In this document: piece by piece, positions 54,589 to 62,819 of the stretch
How positions within the stretch are numbered: position 1 is the stretch's first letter
How the letters are laid out: each line of letters starts with the position of its first letter
Source of the DNA: Olivibacter oleidegradans
GTDB lineage: Bacteria; Bacteroidota; Bacteroidia; Sphingobacteriales; Sphingobacteriaceae
Assembly (NCBI RefSeq): GCF_042432805.1
Contig: NZ_JBHLWO010000001.1
Coordinates: 558,001-622,000 of the forward strand
DNA: 64,000 bases
Direction: 5' to 3'
Translations under genes and position numbers: made by a program
The notes under the pieces: model-generated
What the model was told of the DNA's origin: nothing
Seen by the model: the letters and a program-made list of their open reading frames with translations, nothing else
Databases searched by the model: none

Positions 54589-55365
54589 ATGGAAAAACTA
54601 AATATCGTAAAAATAGGTGGCAATATTGTAGAGAATGAAACCGCGCTATCTGCGTTTACTAACGTTTTTGCCAATTTGAAAGGAAAGAAAATATTAGTGC
54701 ACGGTGGAGGAAAAATTGCCAGTAAGTTAGCAAGCGATCTAGGCATCGAGGCAAAAATGGTCAATGGCAGACGGATAACGGATCTCGAAACGCTGAAAAT
54801 TGTGACCATGGTATATGCCGGCTTGACAAACAAAAGCATTGTCGCGCTATTACAAGCGAACCACTGCGATGCGATTGGACTAAGTGGAGCAGATGGGAAC
54901 ACGATTCGCACCATTAAACGCCCTGTCAAAGAGATCGATTATGGATTTGCGGGCGATATGACCCCAACTTCGATTCATAACAAGCGTATCCAAAGTCTGC
55001 TCGAACTCGGCTTATGCCCTGTATTTTCCGCTATAACCCATAACGGAGAAGGTCAGTTATTAAACACAAATGCCGATACCATTGCTTCTGCATTAGCCGT
55101 AGGGCTCGCCTCAAACTATGATATTTCTCTAATTTACTGCTTCGAAAAAAGAGGCGTATTAAAAGATATAGAAGACGAAGGCTCCGTTATTACGCAAATT
55201 AATCGTACTCATTATAGCATGTTAAAGGAGCAAGGTATTATTGCCGACGGCATGATTCCAAAACTTGATAATGCTTTTGATGCCATTTCAAAAGGTGTCA
55301 AGAAAGTAATTATTAAACATGCGAATGATTTAACAGATGAGCAAGCAGGAACAACCATTTTTTAA
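54589..55365 (+). CDS. argB: N-acylglutamate kinase
   Basis: 258 aa from the ATG at 54589 (MEKLNIVKIGGNIVEN). The longer frame from 54520 overlaps argF' and does not match the family start. Amino acid kinase fold: KIGGNIV, LVHGGGKIAS, RITDLETLKIVTMVYAGL, NTNADTIASALAVGLAS and a late GMIPKLDNAFDA. It phosphorylates the gamma-carboxyl of N-acetyl- or N-succinyl-glutamate. Confidence 0.94.
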   Translation: MEKLNIVKIGGNIVENETALSAFTNVFANLKGKKILVHGGGKIASKLASDLGIEAKMVNGRRITDLETLKIVTMVYAGLTNKSIVALLQANHCDAIGLSGADGNTIRTIKRPVKEIDYGFAGDMTPTSIHNKRIQSLLELGLCPVFSAITHNGEGQLLNTNADTIASALAVGLASNYDISLIYCFEKRGVLKDIEDEGSVITQINRTHYSMLKEQGIIADGMIPKLDNAFDAISKGVKKVIIKHANDLTDEQAGTTIF

Positions 55366-55389
55366 CGCAAATAATTCAACACGAACATT

Positions 55390-56193
55390 ATGCCTAAGAT
55401 TACCATCATAGGAAGCGGCAACATCGGCCTATCCTTGGCAAAAGGACTGATAGCGAAGGCTTATTGTAATGCCTCCGATATAACGCTCACGAGAAGGAAC
55501 ATCAGAAATATGTCACAGGAAGCCAAACTTGGATTTAAGCTTTCGGACAATAATAGAGAAGCAGTTCTTGATGCTAATATCATTGTTCTGGCGGTTCTCC
55601 CTCAGCAACTAAATCAAGTATTGGAACAAATCAATGGAGCCGTAATTGCCGATAAACAGCTTGTTGTTTCAGTAATTTCAGGCGTAAGCTGCCGAGATAT
55701 CCGTCATAAGCTGGGCGATGCTGTACAAGTAATACGGGCGATGCCGAACACCGCTATCGCCATTGGACAATCGATGACTTGTATCGCCTCTGATAATGCA
55801 CACGAGCAGCATATGGACGAGGTCACTCGCTTATTTGAAACCGTAGGTGCTGTAGTTACCATCAATGAAGATTTGATGACCTCTGCCACTGCGCTTTGTG
55901 CTTGCGGGATTGCCTTTTTCTTAAGAAGTATTCGCGCGGCTTCTCAGGGAGGTGTTGAAATTGGATTTCATGCCCACGATGCATTAAAGATGGCTGTTCA
56001 AACCGCAAAGGGTGCGGCCGACTTGTTATTGCAAATGCAAAGCCATCCGGAAAGCGAAATTGATAAAGTAACCTCACCAAAAGGCTGCACAATTGCCGGC
56101 CTAAACGAGATGGAACATAACGGTTTTAGCTCTGCCTTTATCAAAGGCATTAAGCTCTCTGCGGAACGGGCCGGCGGGCTATATAAGGAATAA
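55390..56193 (+). CDS. proC: Pyrroline-5-carboxylate reductase
   Basis: 267 aa. Rossmann motif ITIIGSGNIGLSLAKGL at the start, IRAMPNTAIAIGQSMTCIA in the middle, and the C-terminal helix with SPKGCTIAGLNEMEHNGFSSAFIKGI (the ProC signature region). It reduces pyrroline-5-carboxylate to proline with NAD(P)H. Sitting between argB and argE, it links proline to the arginine genes; ornithine-derived glutamate semialdehyde is one possible source (inference). It ends 1 nt before argE, so translational coupling is likely. Confidence 0.93.
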   Translation: MPKITIIGSGNIGLSLAKGLIAKAYCNASDITLTRRNIRNMSQEAKLGFKLSDNNREAVLDANIIVLAVLPQQLNQVLEQINGAVIADKQLVVSVISGVSCRDIRHKLGDAVQVIRAMPNTAIAIGQSMTCIASDNAHEQHMDEVTRLFETVGAVVTINEDLMTSATALCACGIAFFLRSIRAASQGGVEIGFHAHDALKMAVQTAKGAADLLLQMQSHPESEIDKVTSPKGCTIAGLNEMEHNGFSSAFIKGIKLSAERAGGLYKE

Positions 56194-56194
56194 G

Positions 56195-57262
56195 ATGGAC
56201 GCATTAATAAGGGATAGCATCAATTTATTGAAAGACCTAATTGAAATTCCATCTTTCAGCAAGGAAGAAACCGGGACAGCAGATCGAATTCAGCGCTTCT
56301 TCCAAGAGCGGGATATACCCTGTTATAGGAAGTTAAATAACGTTTGGGCTTACAATCAGTTTTATGACAAGCGTAAACCCACAATTTTATTAAATTCTCA
56401 CCACGACACAGTAAAACCGAATACAGGTTACTCCCGCGATCCCTTTAAAGCAGCTGTAAGCGATGGTAAATTATATGGCTTGGGAAGTAACGATGCAGGT
56501 GGACCGCTAGTCTCTCTCATCGCAACTTTCTTACATTTTTATCCTTTACAAGAACTCCATTACAATATATGCATAGCAGCAACTGCAGAGGAAGAAATCT
56601 CAGGAAGGAATGGAATTGAGCTGATATTTCCCTTATTAGAGCCCATAGATTTTGCCATTGTAGGTGAGCCCACGGAGATGCATCTCGCCATTGCCGAAAA
56701 AGGGCTAATGGTACTTGACTGCATGGCCCAGGGGGCGTCAGGACATGCAGCAAGAGAAGAAGGCGATAATGCGATCTATAAAGCCATGAAAGACATTGAG
56801 TGGTTCCGCGCCTATAAATTCCCTAAAGAATCCGCTATCTTCGGCCCTATAAAAATGAGTGTAACAGTCATCAATGCCGGATCCCAACATAATGTAGTCC
56901 CGGCAACCTGCAGTTATGTAGTGGACGTGCGCACAACCGATGCTTATTCCAATGAAGAAGTACTGGCTATCATCCGCCAATATGTGGCAAGCGATGTACA
57001 GCCGAGATCCACTCGACTCAATCCTTCATCAATAACAAAAGACCATCCTTTTGTGAAAGCGGGAGTGGCTTTAGGCAGGAAAACATATGGGTCGCCCACC
57101 ATGAGTGACCAAGCGCTCATTCCGGTGCCGTCTTTAAAAATGGGTCCCGGTGATTCCGCCCGCTCTCATAGTGCGGATGAATTTATATATCTTCGCGAAA
57201 TTGAAGAGGGAATAGAACTTTATGTAGCTTTGCTAAGCAAGGTCTTAGCTATTAGCAATTAA
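56195..57262 (+). CDS. argE: N-acyl-citrulline/ornithine deacylase (M20 family)
   Basis: 355 aa metallohydrolase. Zinc-site motifs: LLNSHHDTVKP (His, Asp), GLGSNDAGGPLVSL (Asp), ATAEEEISGRNG (Glu-Glu), GEPTEMHLAIAEKG (Glu), ending AHS-type HSADEFI (His). In the acyl-transcarbamylase route the substrate is N-acylcitrulline, removing the acetyl or succinyl group before ArgG. After the stop, 57263-57425 contains imperfect AGCAATCGG/CGGCTAATGGC repeats and no gene. Confidence 0.92.
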   Translation: MDALIRDSINLLKDLIEIPSFSKEETGTADRIQRFFQERDIPCYRKLNNVWAYNQFYDKRKPTILLNSHHDTVKPNTGYSRDPFKAAVSDGKLYGLGSNDAGGPLVSLIATFLHFYPLQELHYNICIAATAEEEISGRNGIELIFPLLEPIDFAIVGEPTEMHLAIAEKGLMVLDCMAQGASGHAAREEGDNAIYKAMKDIEWFRAYKFPKESAIFGPIKMSVTVINAGSQHNVVPATCSYVVDVRTTDAYSNEEVLAIIRQYVASDVQPRSTRLNPSSITKDHPFVKAGVALGRKTYGSPTMSDQALIPVPSLKMGPGDSARSHSADEFIYLREIEEGIELYVALLSKVLAISN

Positions 57263-57425
57263 CTTTCGGTTATCAGCAATCGGAGATTGGCACTCGGCTA
57301 ATGGCTTTTTTACTTTTTAATTTTGAATTTTAATTTCTTATGAAATGTCCATGACTGCAAAACACAAACTCGAATGAAAATAATCTGGACATTCATATGA
57401 CCTTTCAAAGACAAATTATTTACAT

Positions 57426-58757
57426 ATGAAACTTTGGCAAAAAGAAACGGAAGTAGAGCAATCGGTCGAAAAATTCACAGTAGGAAACGATCGAGCACTT
57501 GATATATTTTTGGCTCCTTTTGATGTATTAGGATCCCTGGCGCATACGCAGATGCTCGAAAGCATTGGCCTATTGACAAAAGACGAACTAGCGGTTATTC
57601 AAGAAGAGCTCAAAAAGATTTATCGCGAAATTGAGACGGGTGGTTTTACAATTGATGAGCATGTGGAGGACGTTCACTCTCAGATTGAGCTATTGCTCAC
57701 GCAACGTATCGGAGATGCCGGAAAGAAAATACACAGTGGTCGTTCAAGAAACGATCAGGTATTGGTCGACCTCAAACTTTACTTTAGAAACGAGATCAAA
57801 CAAATTGTAGAAAATACTAAGTTTTTATTCGAGCTACTCATAGAACTAAGTAATCAATACCGGGAAGTGTTAATGCCGGGGTATACCCATTTGCAAATTG
57901 CTATGCCTTCCTCATTTGGGCTTTGGTTTGGTGCTTACGCTGAAAGCTTAGTAGACGATCTGGAGCTTATGTTGGCCGCTTGGAAGATATGCAATAAGAA
58001 CCCTTTGGGTTCCGCAGCAGGCTATGGTTCTTCCTTTCCATTGAACAGAACATTAACCACCGAATTATTGGGTTTTGAGACCTTAAACTACAACGTTGTA
58101 TACGCACAGATGGGCCGTGGAAAGACAGAACGAGTCTTAGCACAAGGAATGAGTGCAATCGCCGCGTCACTAGCAAAAATGGCCATGGATGCCTGCCTAT
58201 ATATGAATCAAAATTTCGGATTCATTAGTTTTCCCGATAAATTGACCACAGGATCCAGCATCATGCCCCATAAAAAAAACCCGGACGTCTTTGAACTTAT
58301 CCGAGCTCGCTGCAATAAAATCCAGGCCTTGCCAAATGAAATCGCTTTGATGACCACAAATCTTCCTTCGGGATATCATCGAGACTTGCAGTTGCTGAAA
58401 GAGAATTTATTTCCTGCCTTTCAATCCATCAACGACTGCCTTCAAATGATGCACTTAATGCTGAGCAATATTAAAGTCAATACAAATATTCTCGAGGATC
58501 CAAAATACAACTACTTATTCAGTGTAGAAGTGGTGAATCATGAAGTGTTACAAGGCGTCCCTTTTAGAGAGGCTTATAAAAACATCGGTTTGGCAATAGA
58601 AAAAGGGACTTTTAAACCCATTAAGGAAGTAAAGCACACGCACGAAGGGAGCATCGGAAACTTACAAAACAAAGAAATAAAAAACCTCTTCGATAAGGTC
58701 CTGGGCGAATTTGGTTTCCATAAAGTGGACCGAGCCTTAAAGGAATTGCTTCAATAA
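57426..58757 (+). CDS. argH: Argininosuccinate lyase
   Basis: 443 aa of the fumarase/aspartase superfamily. Motifs: EDVHSQIELLLTQRIGDAGKKIHSGRSRNDQV, MPGYTHLQIAMPSSFGLW, NPLGSAAGYGSSFPL, and the catalytic signature TGSSIMPHKKNPDVFELIRA. It splits argininosuccinate into arginine and fumarate. Last gene of the cluster, closed by a long stem-loop. Confidence 0.96.
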   Translation: MKLWQKETEVEQSVEKFTVGNDRALDIFLAPFDVLGSLAHTQMLESIGLLTKDELAVIQEELKKIYREIETGGFTIDEHVEDVHSQIELLLTQRIGDAGKKIHSGRSRNDQVLVDLKLYFRNEIKQIVENTKFLFELLIELSNQYREVLMPGYTHLQIAMPSSFGLWFGAYAESLVDDLELMLAAWKICNKNPLGSAAGYGSSFPLNRTLTTELLGFETLNYNVVYAQMGRGKTERVLAQGMSAIAASLAKMAMDACLYMNQNFGFISFPDKLTTGSSIMPHKKNPDVFELIRARCNKIQALPNEIALMTTNLPSGYHRDLQLLKENLFPAFQSINDCLQMMHLMLSNIKVNTNILEDPKYNYLFSVEVVNHEVLQGVPFREAYKNIGLAIEKGTFKPIKEVKHTHEGSIGNLQNKEIKNLFDKVLGEFGFHKVDRALKELLQ

Positions 58758-58771
58758 GGACGAAAGGTGAA

Positions 58772-58829
58772 GATGTAGGGCATAACGCATAAGGTTATCA
58801 AATTAACCATAAGCCTTATACCCTACATC
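58772..58829. terminator. Long bidirectional stem-loop between argH and pyrH
   Basis: Arms of about 29 nt, perfect at the base (GATGTAGGG / CCCTACATC) with a few mismatches inside, between convergent stops at 58757 and 58848. It is longer than a normal terminator and could be a repeat element used as one. Confidence 0.65.
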
Positions 58830-58847
58830 CCACTCCTTTAAGCTGCC

Positions 58848-59555
58848 TTAGTCTTTTACCAAAGTACCTATTAGCTCGCCTTGTGCTAAACGAACTAAAT
58901 TGCCACTTTTGTTCATGTCAAATACGATAATCGGCAATTTATTCTCTTGGCATAAAGTAAAGGCTGTCATATCCATTACATTCAATCCTTGATTATATAC
59001 ATCTTGGAAGGTAATCTGGTCAAACTTAGTTGCATTAGGATCCTTTTCCGGATCGGCAGTATAGATACCGTCTACCCGAGTACCTTTTAACACAACATCC
59101 GCATTGATTTCAATAGCTCTTAAAGAAGCCGCCGTATCCGTAGTAAAGTATGGGTTTCCAGTACCGGCACCAAAAATTACGATTCTACCTTTTTCCAGAT
59201 GCCTTACTGCCCTTCTTCGGATAAACGGCTCGCAAATCTGCTCCATTTTTATCGCTGTGAGCAGGCGCGTTTTCATGCCAGCCTTTTCTAACGCATCCTG
59301 TAAAGCCATGCTGTTGATGACGGTGGCCAGCATGCCCATGTAGTCAGCTTGCACACGATCCATCCCTGCTTTTTCTGCACTCAGTCCACGGTAAATGTTT
59401 CCGCCTCCAATAACAATTGCAATCTCTACCCCTTCATCATAGACAGCTTTTATGTCTTGTGCGTACTGGGCGACACGGTCGATATCGATACCGTACTGTT
59501 TGTTACCCATTAAAGCTTCTCCGCTAAGTTTAAGTAGGATACGTTTGTATTTCAT
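58848..59555 (-). CDS. pyrH: UMP kinase
   Basis: 235 aa amino acid kinase-fold enzyme. KRILLKLSGEALMG at the start, VIGGGNIYRGLSAEKAGMDRVQADYMGMLATVINSMAL, and VVLKGTRVDGIYTADPEKDPNATKF are diagnostic of bacterial PyrH. It phosphorylates UMP to UDP. The 535-nt gap to the right (59556-60090) holds only its promoter region and AT-rich sequence, plus a small GCGAT-G-ATCGC palindrome near 59990; I see no gene. Confidence 0.96.
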   Translation of the reverse strand: MKYKRILLKLSGEALMGNKQYGIDIDRVAQYAQDIKAVYDEGVEIAIVIGGGNIYRGLSAEKAGMDRVQADYMGMLATVINSMALQDALEKAGMKTRLLTAIKMEQICEPFIRRRAVRHLEKGRIVIFGAGTGNPYFTTDTAASLRAIEINADVVLKGTRVDGIYTADPEKDPNATKFDQITFQDVYNQGLNVMDMTAFTLCQENKLPIIVFDMNKSGNLVRLAQGELIGTLVKD

Positions 59556-60069
59556 TTGTATATAATTATTGATAAGTATTTACATTATTTTGCCCGTACA
59601 ATTCCTCAACTTGTGGGTCGTCATTAACAACGACGCAAAATTGGGTAGCTATGTTATTTGGGGGGAAAGTATACAAGATAAATAAGGGATTGATAAAACT
59701 CGTATTTTCTTGTGATATAAAATGGTGGATATTCATCCAGATGTTATTTAATTTTTAAAGATATATAGCGTAGTCTTTTCAATGTATCTTTCAAAACAAC
59801 GATTTTGTCAAGGGGATTCTTATTCATCTTTTGAAATTTCACGCTCCCGGCAATTACGTCCCTAACCTGTATGCGGTACCTATATGCTTTAGATAATGAA
59901 ATAAGAACAGCCCGCCAAAGATATTAAAAAATCGTAATAATCCATTTACTCAAAATCTATCAGATGCATAACAATTTCATCACAAAGTGCGATGATCGCA
60001 TTGCGCATCTACGTTCAAGAAGCTGTTTAAGTGAAACAGCGTCTTAAAAGGTAAAATACATTAGAAATT

Positions 60070-60090
60070 AGGTACGATTGTTGTACCTTT
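60070..60090 (+). promoter_or_regulatory. Small palindrome and -7-like element before the methyltransferase gene
   Basis: AGGTAC-N7-GTACCT (60070-60088) overlaps TACCTTTA (60084-60091), close to TAnnTTTG. If the latter is the promoter, transcription begins after the ATG at 60091 and the ATG at 60127 is the start. Confidence 0.3.
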
Positions 60091-60126
60091 ATGTCAAAAC
60101 TTTTACCACAGACCTTAACACATTAT

Positions 60127-60717
60127 ATGGTTGTCGACTTAAATAAACGTTCGAAGTTAGCAGAAAAACTTCCGCTAGCTATCATACTTTTTTTATCAAC
60201 ATGCCTTGGACTCCTTTCCTGTTCTACTAAGAAGACCGGGACAGAACAATCTTTGGATGTTCCTTACGTAGCCAGTAAACCAGCGGTTGTTGAAGCGATG
60301 CTACAAATTGCCCAGGTAAACAAAAACGACTTGATATATGATTTAGGTTGCGGAGACGGCCGGATCGTTATTACGGCAGCTAAAGAGTATGGAGCCACCG
60401 GTGTTGGCGTAGATATAGATCCGAATAGAATTAAGGAAGCGAATCGAAATGCACAGAAAGAAGGTGTTAGCGACAAGGTTCAGTTCCTACAGCAAGATCT
60501 TTTTGACGTGGATTTCAGTAAAGCATCCGTGGTGACGCTGTATCTGCTTCCCTATGTCAATTTAAAACTGCGTCCAAAACTATTGGAACAATTAAAACCC
60601 GGTACGCGTATTGTCTCAAACGAATTTGATATGGGGGATTGGCAGCCTGAGAAAAAAATCAAAGTTGGCGAATCTACTATTTACTTCTGGACGATCCCGG
60701 AAAAGAAGCCTATATAA
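60127..60717 (+). CDS. Membrane-anchored or lipoprotein SAM-dependent methyltransferase (FAM173/ATPSCKMT-like)
   Basis: About 196 aa from the ATG at 60127; an ATG at 60091 would give 208 aa. The N-terminus has a hydrophobic stretch LPLAIILFLSTCLGLLSC with a lipobox-like LLSC. The rest is a class I methyltransferase: LIYDLGCGDGRIVITAA (SAM motif I), GVGVDIDPNRIKEA, FLQQDLFDVDFSKASVVTLYLLPYVNLKLRPKLL, IVSNEFDMGDW. These phrases match a bacterial group related to FAM173/ATPSCKMT lysine methyltransferases, which in mitochondria methylate an ATP synthase subunit. SAM is cytoplasmic, so a true lipoprotein would lack cofactor; a non-cleaved anchor facing the cytoplasm is the alternative. Confidence 0.75.
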   Translation: MVVDLNKRSKLAEKLPLAIILFLSTCLGLLSCSTKKTGTEQSLDVPYVASKPAVVEAMLQIAQVNKNDLIYDLGCGDGRIVITAAKEYGATGVGVDIDPNRIKEANRNAQKEGVSDKVQFLQQDLFDVDFSKASVVTLYLLPYVNLKLRPKLLEQLKPGTRIVSNEFDMGDWQPEKKIKVGESTIYFWTIPEKKPI

Positions 60718-60769
60718 AATGAGTTAACGATGAAGAATAAATCCATTCCATTGCCTTAACTTTGCAGGC

Positions 60770-61921
60770 ATGGGCGGTATTTACTTTCATATACCTTTTT
60801 GCAAACAAGCATGTCACTACTGTGATTTTCATTTCAGCACTTCAATCAAGTACAAAAATGAAATGTTGGAAGCCATGGCGAAAGAACTGCGCTTACAATC
60901 GAGCTATCTTCCCACCGATCGAATTAATACAATCTATTTTGGCGGAGGCACGCCTTCGATCTTAGAAGCATCGGAAATCAGTTTCTTACTGGATGAGGCA
61001 AGTCGCCATTACGACATTAGCAATACGGTTGAAATCACCCTGGAAGCAAATCCGGACGACTTAGGCAAAACAAAGATTGAAGCTTTTCGAAGAACTTCCA
61101 TTAACAGATTCAGTATTGGTATCCAGTCGTTCTATGACGAAGATCTGAAATGGATGAACCGTGCGCATACTGCTCAAGAAGCCGATAGTGCGATAAAGCG
61201 AGTACAGGATGCCGGTTTTGAAGATATCACAGCCGACTTAATTTATGGCTATCCTTTGTTAACCGATGAAAAATGGTTAAACAATATACAGAAACTCGTA
61301 CAGCTTCACATTCCGCATATCTCTGCTTACAGTTTGACAGTAGAGCCAAAAACAGCCTTAGCCCATCTCATAAAGGTAGGAAAATATAAAAAAATGGACG
61401 ATGAACAGGCGGCAGCACAATTTCTTCAACTCATTGAAACGCTGGACGGCTATGCTTATGAGCATTACGAAATTTCAAATTTTGCATTACCGAGTCGTTA
61501 TGCAAAACACAACACAAATTACTGGAAATCAAAGCCCTATTTAGGAATAGGTCCTTCCGCTCATTCGTTCAATGGATTACAACGGCAATGGAATATCAAT
61601 AACAACCAGCAGTATATAACATCGATAAACCATCAGCGTGTTCCTGCTGAGGTCGAGACATTATCTGAAATCGATCGGATCAATGAGTATATCATGACTT
61701 CTTTACGAACAATGTGGGGGCTCGATCTAGAATACCTCGAACGTCTCTACGGAAGTGCCGCCCTGGGCTATGTTGTAAGCAATGCGAAGCAGTTTGAAGA
61801 AGATAACAAAATATATAGGGAGCGCGATTGCCTAAAACTGACCGTTTCAGGAAAATTGATGGCCGATTACATCGCTTCCGAACTTTTTATTGAAGAAGGA
61901 TATGAACATGAAAAGATCTAA
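60770..61921 (+). CDS. hemW: HemW-type radical SAM protein (haem chaperone)
   Basis: 383 aa. The radical SAM cluster CxxxCxxC is Cys11, Cys15, Cys18 in PFCKQACHYCDF; then YFGGGTPSIL, RFSIGIQSF, ADLIYGYP, HISAYSLTVEPKTAL, HYEISNFALPSRYAKHNTNYWKSKPYLGIGPSAHSF. These are HemW (older name: HemN-like oxygen-independent coproporphyrinogen oxidase) phrases; HemW lacks the extra N-terminal features of HemN and transfers haem. Its 3' end overlaps the SDR gene, so they are co-transcribed. Confidence 0.92.
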   Translation: MGGIYFHIPFCKQACHYCDFHFSTSIKYKNEMLEAMAKELRLQSSYLPTDRINTIYFGGGTPSILEASEISFLLDEASRHYDISNTVEITLEANPDDLGKTKIEAFRRTSINRFSIGIQSFYDEDLKWMNRAHTAQEADSAIKRVQDAGFEDITADLIYGYPLLTDEKWLNNIQKLVQLHIPHISAYSLTVEPKTALAHLIKVGKYKKMDDEQAAAQFLQLIETLDGYAYEHYEISNFALPSRYAKHNTNYWKSKPYLGIGPSAHSFNGLQRQWNINNNQQYITSINHQRVPAEVETLSEIDRINEYIMTSLRTMWGLDLEYLERLYGSAALGYVVSNAKQFEEDNKIYRERDCLKLTVSGKLMADYIASELFIEEGYEHEKI

Positions 61922-62729
61922 AAAAAATATAATACCTGCCGGTCATCGAGTTATTTGGATTATTGGCGCTTCAGCCGGAATAGGAGAAGGCTTGGCCAAG
62001 TACTATGCTTCTATAGGCGCTAAGCTTATCATTTCTGCCCGTTCGAGAGACAAGCTATACCAAGTAAAAGCAGCCTGCAAAGGCAATCCCATGAATGTCC
62101 ATGTGTTACCTCTTGATTTAGAAGACGAAACTTCCCTGCCCGAAAAAGCACTGGAAGCATTACGCATATTTGGCAGAATCGACACATTGATCCATTCCGC
62201 CGGTGTAACCCAACGGGCCTTAGCCATAGACACAAAGTTATCCGTGGCACAAAAGATTATGGACATTAATTATTGGGGACCTGTAGCCATAACCCAAGCG
62301 GTATTACCCGCCATGCAACAACAGGGCAGAGGGCATATCATAGTTATAAGCAGCTTGATGGGAAAAATTGGAACGCGATTTAGATCTTCTTATGCAGCAT
62401 CCAAACATGCATTACATGGTTATTTCGAATCCCTGCGACCGGAAATCTACGACGACAACATACACATTAGTATGGTATGCCCTGGTTTCGTAAACACCTC
62501 ATTGGGCGAAAAAGCACTAATAGGCAATGGTGAAAAATATCAAAAGAAAGATGATGTCCACATCAAAGCAATGTCAGTATCCGAGTTCGTGAAACGCTTG
62601 ATCCCTCATTTAGACAAACAAAAAGAAGAAATATTTATAGCGGGAAGTGAAATTAAAGCGATTTGGGCCAGTAAATATTTACCAGGCAAGCTCTTTAGGA
62701 GGAAAATCAGAGAAGCGAAAGTGATTTGA
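61908..62729 (+). CDS. Short-chain dehydrogenase/reductase
   Basis: About 273 aa from the ATG at 61908, which has GAAGGA 7 nt upstream; ATGs at 61890 and 61902 are less well placed. Classic SDR: cofactor motif GASAGIGEG, HSAGVTQRAL (NAG-type), Ser in ISSLMG, and catalytic SYAASKHALHGYFESLRPE. The C-terminal part (IWASKYLPGKLFRRKIREAKV) resembles the DHRS7-like/dehydrogenase group with a basic tail. The substrate is unknown. It overlaps hemW by 14 nt. Confidence 0.88.
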   Translation: MKRSKKNIIPAGHRVIWIIGASAGIGEGLAKYYASIGAKLIISARSRDKLYQVKAACKGNPMNVHVLPLDLEDETSLPEKALEALRIFGRIDTLIHSAGVTQRALAIDTKLSVAQKIMDINYWGPVAITQAVLPAMQQQGRGHIIVISSLMGKIGTRFRSSYAASKHALHGYFESLRPEIYDDNIHISMVCPGFVNTSLGEKALIGNGEKYQKKDDVHIKAMSVSEFVKRLIPHLDKQKEEIFIAGSEIKAIWASKYLPGKLFRRKIREAKVI

Positions 62730-62819
62730 GCCGATGTATTAGCAGTTGTTAGTCGCACCTTATTCCTTCTACTTTCAAGAATGGTCGAGTAAATGCCACC
62801 ACTGCACCCAACTACGGAC

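Noticed and set aside
57263..57425. Short repeats of AGCAATCGG / CGGCTAATGGC after argE as a regulatory site or ncRNA
   Set aside because: They are imperfect and low in information, like the degenerate intergenic repeats common in this phylum; no clear structure.
59556..60090. Hidden small gene or RNA in the pyrH/methyltransferase gap
   Set aside because: AT-rich, no frame with a plausible start and no stable extended structure beyond a tiny palindrome.
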